9,199 nt of DNA from Planctomycetota bacterium (GTDB taxonomy: Bacteria; Planctomycetota; UBA8742; SKZP01), in assembly GCA_007127275.1 (NCBI GenBank), contig SKZP01000605.1, positions 1 through 9,199 of the forward strand, read 5' to 3'. Shown here piece after piece: positions 1 to 6,146 of this stretch; within the stretch, counting starts at the first letter, position 1, and each line of letters starts with the position of its first letter. The notes under the pieces were generated by a model. The model worked only from the letters and a program-made list of their open reading frames with translations, was not told where the DNA came from and did no database searches. The position numbers and the translations under genes were made by a program.

Positions 1-1274
1 CGTCCGTAGGCGAGGGCGAAGAGGTCTTGGCGACCGCTGTTGTTCCAGTCCGCGTGGGCGACGCCGTAGGTGGGGCGGTTGCTGTGGCGGCCGACGCGTT
101 CGCGGTACTCTTGCGGCACGTCGGCAAAGCTCTCGAGGTTGTCGCGGGTTTCCGCGGGTAGCACGTCGAAGGGGGAGTCGTCGAGCATCAGGCCGGCGGC
201 TTCGGTCACATCCGCGAAGCGGCCGTCGCCGAGGCCGAGATAGAGGCGGTCGGGGTAGCTGTCGAAGCTCGTGCCGTATTCGCGGTACCAGGAGCCGGTG
301 AACAGGTCGAGTTTGCCGTCACCGTTGACGTCCGCGACTGTGGCGGCGCAGACCGTGCTGGGGAAGGCGTTGGGGCCTCGTGGCGCATGGGCGGCGTCCG
401 GCTCTGCGTCGTTGACGTCGTTCTCGCCGGAGGTCTCCTCGTCCGTCTCGGGGATGGGCTGCTTCAGCAGCGTGAAGCGGCCCTCGCCGTCGTTGAGCAG
501 CACCGCACACCGGTCCTCGGGCGGCGAATGCCGGGGGTTCGGATTCTCGTGGTCGACGGACACGGCGCTGTAGAGATCAACGTGGCCATTGTCGTTCCAA
601 TCCGCCGCGAGGAGCAATTGATGCGGCCGGCCGCGCGGCTCGCCGTCGGCGTCGTACCAGAGCCCGCTCTCGGCGGTGACGTCGACGAAGCGGCGGCGCT
701 TCCCGTCTTCGGCCGGCTTGGAAACCAGCAGGCGCACTTGGTGTCGGCGCATGGCGCGGTTGAGTTCCGCTTGTGTCAACACGCCGTCGCCGTCGACGTC
801 GAAGCGGTCGAACGCCGCCGCCGCCCCCGGCCAGTCGGCGCGCCGAATCCCGCGTACCGGCTCTTCGGCGTTGCCGTTGTCGTTGTCGCTGCTTTGCGCG
901 GCTCCCTCGGGGTCCGTCAGGTAGGGCAGCCGCGGTTCTTCAAGTCCGTTGGCCGCGAGGAATTCGTCGCGCCAGCGGTGCCCGTTGCCGAGCAGGATCA
1001 TATCCGGATAGCCGTTGCCGGTGACGTCGACCCATGTCGTGCGGTAGGCGACGGAGTCCGCGACGCCGAGATCCGGGGCGACATTGACGAACCAGGGCTT
1101 CTCTTCGTCCGCCGTTGCGCCGTTGTCGGGTCGCTCGCGTTGTTCGCCAGGCTCGTCATTGTCACGGGTGCGCTCGCCCGCCGACTTTGTCGGAGCGGCG
1201 GTGACTGCAAGCAGGACACCCGCCATCCCCAGCGCGAGCAAGGTGACGGTACGTCTGGTTTGAAACGTCGACAT
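1..1274 (-). CDS. Secreted FG-GAP/VCBS-repeat protein with an EF-hand, C-terminus cut by window edge
   Basis: The frame is open from an ATG at 1274 to the left edge, giving 424 codons without a stop. Residues 1-33 look like a Sec signal peptide: arginines at 7-8, a hydrophobic run at about 10-26, then a small-residue stretch. Residues 34-60 are a charged linker. An FG-GAP-like block at 79-97 contains DVTGNGYPD. A canonical EF-hand loop follows at 159-170 (D159, D161, D163, G164, E170). More Ca-binding beta-propeller blocks lie at 221-237 (DWNDNGHVD), 311-327 (DVNGDGKLD) and 404-424 (DWNNSGRQD). The recurring phrases FVNVAPDLG, FVDVTAESG and FADVTEAAG are typical of CRTAC1/ASPIC-UnbV-like secreted proteins, which are numerous in Planctomycetota and related phyla. 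The likely role is extracellular or surface calcium-stabilised binding; the ligand is unknown. A GAGG Shine-Dalgarno sits 6 nt before the ATG. A C-terminal ASPIC/UnbV domain may lie outside the window. Confidence 0.9.
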   Translation of the reverse strand, partial: MSTFQTRRTVTLLALGMAGVLLAVTAAPTKSAGERTRDNDEPGEQRERPDNGATADEEKPWFVNVAPDLGVADSVAYRTTWVDVTGNGYPDMILLGNGHRWRDEFLAANGLEEPRLPYLTDPEGAAQSSDNDNGNAEEPVRGIRRADWPGAAAAFDRFDVDGDGVLTQAELNRAMRRHQVRLLVSKPAEDGKRRRFVDVTAESGLWYDADGEPRGRPHQLLLAADWNDNGHVDLYSAVSVDHENPNPRHSPPEDRCAVLLNDGEGRFTLLKQPIPETDEETSGENDVNDAEPDAAHAPRGPNAFPSTVCAATVADVNGDGKLDLFTGSWYREYGTSFDSYPDRLYLGLGDGRFADVTEAAGLMLDDSPFDVLPAETRDNLESFADVPQEYRERVGRHSNRPTYGVAHADWNNSGRQDLFALAYG

Positions 1275-1280
1275 TTGATA

Positions 1281-1284
1281 CCTC
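1281..1284 (-). promoter_or_regulatory. Ribosome binding site of the FG-GAP protein gene
   Basis: GAGG on the minus strand, 6 nt before the ATG at 1274-1272. It supports that start and makes the signal peptide the true N-terminus. Confidence 0.6.
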
Positions 1285-1361
1285 GCAAGGTCGCACAGCG
1301 TTTTGACAACCCCGCGGTTGTCGCGGTCTTCTTCGAAGGATGCAACGACCTACCGGATTCG

Positions 1362-1388
1362 TTCCGACATTGAGCGTCGCAAGCGAAG
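1362..1388 (+). repeat. Intergenic repeat, copy 1 of a direct pair
   Basis: A 27-bp unit that matches 1428-1454 at 22 of 27 positions, 66 bp apart, counted by eye. The shared parts are ttccga, ttgagcgtc and agcga. It lies in the spacer between the HU/receiver/ATPase gene and the FG-GAP gene. I know no function for it. It is probably one of a dispersed intergenic family, since related sequence occurs at 8648-8671. Confidence 0.6.
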
Positions 1389-1427
1389 ACTGTGCAAGGT
1401 GAATCGAAGGAGCTGTCAGAAAATTGC

Positions 1428-1454
1428 TTCCGAAGTTGAGCGTCACGAGCGACG
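1428..1454 (+). repeat. Intergenic repeat, copy 2 of a direct pair
   Basis: Second copy of the 27-bp unit at 1362-1388. It contains the 13-mer gagcgtcacgagc (1438-1450), which recurs exactly on the opposite strand at 8648-8660. Confidence 0.65.
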
Positions 1455-1458
1455 TACC

Positions 1459-1533
1459 GTAGCGCGGGCCTCCATACCCGCTCACAGCATTCCACGTGTG
1501 TGACGGGCGGGCGCGGAGGCCTGCCCTTCCTAC
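1459..1533. repeat. Large imperfect inverted repeat after the HU/receiver/ATPase gene
   Basis: The left arm (1459-1485) and the right arm (1500-1533) are the same GC-rich word in opposite orientation. Pairing blocks are gtag/ctac (1459-1462 with 1530-1533), ggcctcc/ggaggcc (1467-1473 with 1515-1521) and cccgc/gcggg (1477-1481 with 1507-1511), with small bulges. In the minus-strand transcript the structure starts 15 nt after the stop codon at 1548. It could act as a 3' stabilising hairpin or a terminator, but no T-run follows. The arms could also be two inverted copies of a dispersed repeat. Confidence 0.6.
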
Positions 1534-1547
1534 GTATGGGACGGCCG

Positions 1548-2924
1548 CTATTGCTCACCCTTGCCGGGGAGATACTTGTATTCGGTGAGCACGTTGCCTT
1601 TCTCGTTGTACTCGAGCCAGTCGGTGCACTTGAGGATCAGCATGATGCCGAGGCCGCCGAGCTTGCCTTCGAGGTGGCGCTTGCGGGCCTTCTCCACGGC
1701 GTTCTTGCCGTGGGTGTCGTCGACGTAGAGGCGCCAGTCGAAGCCCTTGCCCTCGTCGGAGATGACCACGGTGATCTTCTCGTGGTCGAGCAGGTACATC
1801 ACGTCGATGTTCTTGTCGCGGCGGTGGCGGTTGCCGTGCTGCGCGGCGTTGCCCACCCCTTCGCGGAAGGCGGCGCACAGCGCGACGTGTCCCTCCTCGT
1901 CGAGGCCCGAGCCGGAGAAGAGACGCGCGGCGAGCTCGTTGGCGCGGTCAATGTTTTCGTCGGTGGTGGGAAACTGAAAATGCACTTCCTGCTGGAAGAT
2001 AATCTGTTCTTCGCTCGCTCGCTGCAACTCCGCCTCGGCGATGCTGAGCAGTTGCTTGATCTCGAAGGGCTGCGCAATCTCCTCGTTGCCGAGGATGCGA
2101 AACTCCTTGGCGCGCTTCTCCTCCTCCCCCTGGGGCAGCATCACGATGATGGGGATCAGCGAGGTGTGGCGCTGCGCCTTGATCTCCTCGCACAGCCGCG
2201 TAAAGCTCGGCAGCGAGGCGTCGAGGATGGCGAGGAAGGTCTGGCCGGACTCGATCTTTTCCATCGCATCCTCATACGAGGTCGCGACCACGACGTTCCA
2301 GCCGGCGCGGTTGAAGTGGAACTCGATCGTGTCGGTAAAGAAGTCCTTCTGTGGGATCGCGAGCAGCACGTTGGAGCTTTTGATCGCCTCGACGCCTTCC
2401 TTCAACGAAAGCGACGGCACAAAGGAGATATCCTGGCCACCCAAGAGTTGCTTGAACTTCGGGTGGGCCATGAAACTGATCACCTTTCGCGACGGAGCAA
2501 TCAGCCGCTGCCCGGAGATCGGGTCGTCGACGATCCGTGCCTTTTCCTCCGTCACCTTGAGCGCGAGGAAACGGTCGATCTTTAGCTTGTCGTTGGCGCA
2601 GAGCCGCTCCTTCAGGATTTTGAAATAGGCGTGCACCCCGGCGTCGATCTGCTCCTCACTCATGCCGAACTGCTGCATCAGCGGCTTGACCATCTCCGCC
2701 GACGGCACGGTGAGCGGTTCTCCCTTGGGGCTCTGCCCAGCGGGGCCGGCGAGGCGAATCTTCGCGAAATCCTCGATCAACACCTCGCGCTGTTCGCTCA
2801 ACGCCTTGCCGATCGCCCGGGTGACGCCGTCGATCAACGCGGAGGTTTTCTCCACCTCCCATCCAAGCTGCTCGCCAAGCAACTCGGCCACTGCTGCAAG
2901 ATTCCAAGACCGTTGAGCGCTCAT
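1548..2924 (-). CDS. Tandem HU-like / degenerate receiver / RsbW-like ATPase fusion protein
   Basis: 458 residues, ATG at 2924, stop TAG at 1550-1548. Residues 6-80 and about 72-161 each resemble a HU/IHF subunit: two helices, a short beta segment (VLIEDFAKIRL, LKIDRFLALKV), then a DNA-binding-arm-like stretch (SPKGEPLTVPSAEMV, DPISGQRLIAPSRKV). Residues 184-300 have a CheY-like pattern with D235 (AILDASLP) where the phospho-acceptor should be. The acidic pair after the first strand is missing (LLAIPQKD), and the usual K-P motif reads AQPF at 284-287. Residues 312-455 are a HATPase_c_2 domain of the RsbW/SpoIIAB type. Its N-box is at 355-365 (E355, N359, H363, N365), its G1 box is DEGKGF at 390-395 and its G2 box is GGLG at 423-426. 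The ATPase is probably active, as a protein kinase or an anti-sigma-type regulator, with DNA binding from the HU part. No partner gene (anti-anti-sigma or sigma factor) is visible nearby. No strong Shine-Dalgarno precedes the ATG; the nearest other ATG, at 2932-2930, is followed by an in-frame stop. Confidence 0.93.
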   Translation of the reverse strand: MSAQRSWNLAAVAELLGEQLGWEVEKTSALIDGVTRAIGKALSEQREVLIEDFAKIRLAGPAGQSPKGEPLTVPSAEMVKPLMQQFGMSEEQIDAGVHAYFKILKERLCANDKLKIDRFLALKVTEEKARIVDDPISGQRLIAPSRKVISFMAHPKFKQLLGGQDISFVPSLSLKEGVEAIKSSNVLLAIPQKDFFTDTIEFHFNRAGWNVVVATSYEDAMEKIESGQTFLAILDASLPSFTRLCEEIKAQRHTSLIPIIVMLPQGEEEKRAKEFRILGNEEIAQPFEIKQLLSIAEAELQRASEEQIIFQQEVHFQFPTTDENIDRANELAARLFSGSGLDEEGHVALCAAFREGVGNAAQHGNRHRRDKNIDVMYLLDHEKITVVISDEGKGFDWRLYVDDTHGKNAVEKARKRHLEGKLGGLGIMLILKCTDWLEYNEKGNVLTEYKYLPGKGEQ

Positions 2925-3100
2925 GCCTACATCTCGCTGGTTGGTGCGGACCTACGTGCTGCGCAATGGCCGTGCGTGAACCGACGCCGCCAGGCGAAGC
3001 GGACAGGGGCGTGAATCGACAATCCGTATCGGGAGGAAACGCCCAAGAATAGTTGGCAACTCGCCTTCGGAGGTGCCATCAAGTGCGTCCAACTTCCAGG

Positions 3101-3136
3101 ACCTACGCTCGAGCGAGCGTCACCGGAAGTCGTAGG
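3101..3136. repeat. Intergenic repeat with nested inverted repeats
   Basis: An inner inverted repeat pairs acgctcg (3105-3111) with cgagcgt (3114-3120) across a 2-nt gap. An outer pair is cctacg (3102-3107) with cgtagg (3131-3136). The left part, acctacgctcgag, matches acctacgctccgag at 6017-6030 apart from one inserted base. The cgagcgtcac part resembles the repeats at 1428-1454 and 8648-8671. No T-run follows on either strand, so a classical terminator is unlikely. Confidence 0.5.
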
Positions 3137-3330
3137 CTGGCGCCCCCAGTGCCGAGTGTCTGCGTGAACCCGATGTGGATATTCGGATATGTGATACCCG
3201 AGCGCAGTGCACATTGCAAGCGAACGGGGCACACTCCGGCGGCGATTTTGGGCGACTTTTGGAGAAGGCGCCGCGGAGATATCCGGCAAGTGCCAAAATG
3301 GTCCGATGTAGCTGACATCCGTGCCTTAAG

Positions 3331-3349
3331 TTTCCACAGCTTGTGGAAA
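3331..3349. promoter_or_regulatory. 19-bp perfect palindrome, operator-like or weak terminator
   Basis: tttccaca (3331-3338) and tgtggaaa (3342-3349) are perfect inverted 8-mers around a 3-nt centre. The site lies 40 nt beyond the stop of the unknown gene and about 400 bp before the HU/receiver/ATPase gene. It looks like a dimeric repressor site. A 3' hairpin is also possible, but no poly-T follows in the minus-strand transcript. The regulator is unknown. Confidence 0.4.
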
Positions 3350-3388
3350 GGTGGCCGTCGTACCTGCTCGGCATAGCGGTAGGGATGT

Positions 3389-4246
3389 TTAGCGAACGAA
3401 CTCGATCGTTGCGCCCGGCGCGTCGGCAAAGGCGAGGCGGCACCGGCAGCGCCGCCACCAGTACGCGAGAAATGCGTTGGCGTTTGGGTGGCGGGCCACT
3501 TCCTCTTCGGCGCTACTTCGCAAAGACACGACCGCCGGGGAGACCGGCGTAACCTGTGCCGCGTAGAGCACGGCTTCTGTCGCGAGGTGCACGAGCCCGT
3601 CGCCGGAGTCGTGGTGTTGGTGCAGCCAGTGACGGGTCTTCGAGTCCCGCTCCTTCGCCCCGCGTAGGTAGGTCGCCGCGGCCACGGCACCTAGGGCCGA
3701 GCGGGCCGCCTGCACCGGGGCGCGCCTCGGCGGCTCGCCGTGTAGATACGCGTCGCCGACGGCGTGGGCCGGATGCCACCCCCCGCGGCCACGGTTCCCG
3801 GCCGAGACCTCGCGGATGGTGAAGCCGATCGCTTCGGCGCAGTCGAGCAAGTCCGTGAGCCGGTACTGCCCGGCAAGCCAGCGGCGGGCGTTGCGCAGGG
3901 CGACGTGCGGCGCCAAACGTTGCGAGGCCTTGAGGCGGCGGACGGCGGCGTAGCCAAACCACGCAGGCAGCACCATCTCCGCCGCCGTCAACGCGCACAG
4001 CCACGCCTGCAACGGCGCAAGCCGTGCGAGCAACTCCGACGTGGGCTGGCCAGCTACACGCAACGCCTCGTTTCGCGCCTCCCGGCGGTTGTGGCCGTTG
4101 TGCCGGCGTGGATACACCACCTGCGGCGCCGGCCACTCCTCGTCCTCCGGCGGCTGCTGCGGGTGCAACAACTCGAGCGGGTCCACGACGCGCAGGCACC
4201 CGGCGTGCAGTCCGTATTGCAGCACGTTGTATGCGTCGTAGCTCAT
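3389..4246 (-). CDS. Uncharacterised 285-residue protein in the UbiB gene cluster
   Basis: I do not recognise this protein. It starts MSYDAYNVLQYGLHAG and ends with TAA at 3391-3389. Predicted features by eye: a short N-terminal segment, then a Pro/Glu-rich and Arg-rich linker at about 29-66. Next come Ala/Leu-rich helices, the most hydrophobic at 79-102 (probably amphipathic, since it includes E90). A Gly/Arg/His loop lies at 150-161, followed by an Ala-rich helix at 177-197. A Trp/Arg/Cys-rich tail lies at 262-270. There is no signal peptide and no known catalytic motif. The helical Ala-rich style faintly recalls planctomycete lineage-specific proteins, but this is only an impression. The ATG at 4246 is preferred because the extra 18 residues from a GTG at 4300 are low quality and lack a Shine-Dalgarno. 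Its start lies 66 bp (12 bp from the GTG) after the UbiB stop, so co-transcription is likely. Confidence 0.75.
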   Translation of the reverse strand: MSYDAYNVLQYGLHAGCLRVVDPLELLHPQQPPEDEEWPAPQVVYPRRHNGHNRREARNEALRVAGQPTSELLARLAPLQAWLCALTAAEMVLPAWFGYAAVRRLKASQRLAPHVALRNARRWLAGQYRLTDLLDCAEAIGFTIREVSAGNRGRGGWHPAHAVGDAYLHGEPPRRAPVQAARSALGAVAAATYLRGAKERDSKTRHWLHQHHDSGDGLVHLATEAVLYAAQVTPVSPAVVSLRSSAEEEVARHPNANAFLAYWWRRCRCRLAFADAPGATIEFVR

Positions 4247-4312
4247 CAGCGTCCGTGCCGTCGTGGCCGAATTCGTTCCCGTGGTGTTCCCGCAACGCAC
4301 CGAGCACGTGCG

Positions 4313-5995
4313 TCAGGGGCCGCCACTGCGAAAGATGGCCAGCAAGAGTACTGCCACGCCGACGCCAGACAGAATCAGCAGAATCACGCCCAAGCGCTCC
4401 ACCGATGGCTGCTGCGAAAGCAACATCAGTGCCCCGGAGAGAACCCCCGCACCGAGCAGGATGGCAAGCGCCAAGCGGTTGACCATGTATTGGAACGGCG
4501 TGATGTTGCGCTCCGTCTCGTCGTGCTGCAAGCGCAGCCGCAGGCCGCCGGATTCCACCTGCGTCAAGATCCGTTCGAGGCGGTTGGGCACGCTGCGCAC
4601 GAGATCCGAAAGCCCCTGCGCCTGCAAGATGCGTTCGCGCAGCCACTTCGCCGGGTGGCGCAACAACTGCACGTCGAGGAGGTCGCGCTGTGCAAGCTCC
4701 CGCCCAATATCCGCGAGACTGAACTCCGGGTCGAGTTTGCGGCACGTCGACTCCGCCATCCCCAGCGAGAGCAGCAGCGTAACCCACTCCGGCGGCAGGT
4801 AGCCGAGCTCGTACGTATGCACCGTAAGAAAGAAGTCGTGGATCAACTCGCCGAAGTTCGGCTTCGCACGGTGGCTGACGTGCTCGGCGAGCGAACGGTC
4901 AATGTCGTGCTGCAAGAGGTGAATGTTCACCTGCGGACCGACGACGCCGGCGTTGATCAACACCGTTACCACCTGATCCGCCCGTTCGAGGAACATCGCG
5001 ATCAGCAACCGGCTGAGTTGGTCGCGAGATTGCTTGCCGATGTAGCAGACGTTGCCAATGTCGAGGAAGTACACCTCGCCGTCGCCGGTGATGCGCAGGT
5101 TGCCCGGATGCGGGTCGGCGTGGAAGCTGCCGTCCTCGACGGCTTGGCGCAACACACTCATCGCGAGGTTGTGCGCGAGTGCGCTGCGCTCCACGCCTTG
5201 GCGCTCAAGTTCCTCGTAGTCGCTCGGCTCAATCCCCTCGATCCATTCCGTGACGAGCAGCTTGTGCGTGCACAGCTCCATCATCACCTCCGGCACGTGC
5301 ACCCGCGGATGCGACTCGACCGCGTCGCTCAGTCGCAAGGTCTTGCGCGCCTCGAGCGCGAAGTCGAGCTCGGCGAGCAAACTGTCACTGAACTCGCGGA
5401 CCATCTGGACCGGGTAGTAGCGGCGCAACGACGGCACGTAGCGCTCCACGCGCCGCGCCACGTCCTGCAAAATGGCGAGGTCAATGGCCACCTGCGAACG
5501 AATCCCCGGCCGGCGCACCTTAAGCGCCACCTGCTTGCCAGTGCCCCTGAGTCGTGCGCGAAAGACGCAGCCGATCGAGGCCGAAGCGACCGGCTCCTCG
5601 GAAATCTCGGAAAACATCTCGTCGATCGGCGCACCGATCTCGGTCTCGACCACCTCCAAGAGCTCCGCGGTCGGCGCCGGCGGCACGTGTTCCTGCAGCG
5701 TCGAGAAGGCTTCGACGTAGTCGGCGGGCAACAGGTCGGCACGCGTGGAAAGGCGCTGGCCGAACTTGATGAACGTGGTGCCCGCGTCGGTGAAGAAATT
5801 GCGCAACCGCTCCGGCGTCGAAAGCGGGGTCACACCGTCGTCGGATTTGCGCCGCGAGAGGCCGACCACGGCAAGGAGGTGCCCAAGCCCGTGCGAGGCG
5901 GCGAGCGTGGTCAACTCGACCATGCGACGGGCCTTCGCGGGCAATCCCGTATGCACCCGTGTCTCGGGTTTGTCTCGTTGCGACTCCGGCGACAT
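4313..5995 (-). CDS. ABC1/AarF/UbiB-family atypical kinase with two C-terminal membrane helices
   Basis: 560 residues from the ATG at 5995. Family hallmarks appear in order: KFGQ at 77-80 within the KxGQ region (FIKFGQRLSTRADLLP), the Ala/Ser-rich nucleotide loop at 136-147 (ASASIGCVF), catalytic K159 in VALKVRRPG, ELDF at 209-212, HADPHPGN at 292-299, and the DFG equivalent FLDIGNV at 310-316 (D312). Two hydrophobic helices lie at about 508-527 and 536-554, as in membrane-anchored UbiB/COQ8 proteins. Known members are ATPases or kinases needed for ubiquinone or other isoprenoid-lipid metabolism. No quinone gene is present here, so the substrate is open. Small departures from the usual pattern are IGCVF in place of IGQVH and LDIG in place of LDFG. 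A GTG at 6082 would add 29 Arg-rich residues; it lacks a Shine-Dalgarno, so the ATG is preferred. It lies downstream of the RDD gene and directly before the unknown 285-residue gene. Confidence 0.95.
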   Translation of the reverse strand: MSPESQRDKPETRVHTGLPAKARRMVELTTLAASHGLGHLLAVVGLSRRKSDDGVTPLSTPERLRNFFTDAGTTFIKFGQRLSTRADLLPADYVEAFSTLQEHVPPAPTAELLEVVETEIGAPIDEMFSEISEEPVASASIGCVFRARLRGTGKQVALKVRRPGIRSQVAIDLAILQDVARRVERYVPSLRRYYPVQMVREFSDSLLAELDFALEARKTLRLSDAVESHPRVHVPEVMMELCTHKLLVTEWIEGIEPSDYEELERQGVERSALAHNLAMSVLRQAVEDGSFHADPHPGNLRITGDGEVYFLDIGNVCYIGKQSRDQLSRLLIAMFLERADQVVTVLINAGVVGPQVNIHLLQHDIDRSLAEHVSHRAKPNFGELIHDFFLTVHTYELGYLPPEWVTLLLSLGMAESTCRKLDPEFSLADIGRELAQRDLLDVQLLRHPAKWLRERILQAQGLSDLVRSVPNRLERILTQVESGGLRLRLQHDETERNITPFQYMVNRLALAILLGAGVLSGALMLLSQQPSVERLGVILLILSGVGVAVLLLAIFRSGGP

Positions 5996-6016
5996 GCCAC
6001 GGCCCCGCACAGCAAC

Positions 6017-6030
6017 ACCTACGCTCCGAG
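6017..6030. repeat. Intergenic repeat fragment in the RDD-UbiB spacer
   Basis: acctacgctccgag matches acctacgctcgag at 3101-3113 apart from one inserted base. It lies 22 bp upstream of the UbiB ATG, which also suggests that the longer GTG reading of UbiB (from 6082) is non-coding at its start. Confidence 0.4.
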
Positions 6031-6146
6031 CAGCGCGACGCAGTGTACCGCACCGCCGGCCACGCGAAAGCCGCAAATTCACTTCGCGGCGCGTTCACCG
6101 TTTCGCGGCAAGGGAGCCCAACGTCGCCGTTCGTGCGCTTGCGCGG

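Larger units (their letters stand above)
2925..3388. other. 464-bp spacer without a supported gene
   Basis: This lies between the stop of the unknown gene (3389) and the start of the HU/receiver/ATPase gene (2924). Open frames on both strands have Arg/Ser-rich composition and no recognisable motif. It holds a hairpin-rich repeat at 3101-3136 and a perfect palindrome at 3331-3349. The promoter of the downstream gene should be here. I could not find a convincing -35/-10 pair. Confidence 0.6.

Noticed and set aside
1275..1370. TTGTCA and GGAAC words as -35 elements for the FG-GAP gene
   Set aside because: Neither has a matching -10 element at an acceptable distance.
387..2585. Long plus-strand frames (328 and 361 codons) opposite the FG-GAP and HU/receiver/ATPase genes
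   Set aside because: Composition is biased and motif-free, while the minus-strand products show clear domains.
3260..3300. A sigma-54-like TGGCAC word on the minus strand
   Set aside because: The required GC element at the right spacing downstream is absent.
3331..3349. The palindrome arms as DnaA boxes
   Set aside because: Each arm differs from the TTATNCACA consensus at two positions and there is no cluster, dnaA or dnaN nearby.
3513..4787. 424-codon minus-strand frame overlapping UbiB and the unknown gene
   Set aside because: It is Arg/Ala/Gly-rich and out of frame with the UbiB gene, whose motifs are unambiguous.
5996..6082. N-terminal extension of the UbiB protein from a GTG at 6082
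   Set aside because: The extra residues are Arg-rich, lack a Shine-Dalgarno, and overlap a spacer repeat at 6017-6030.
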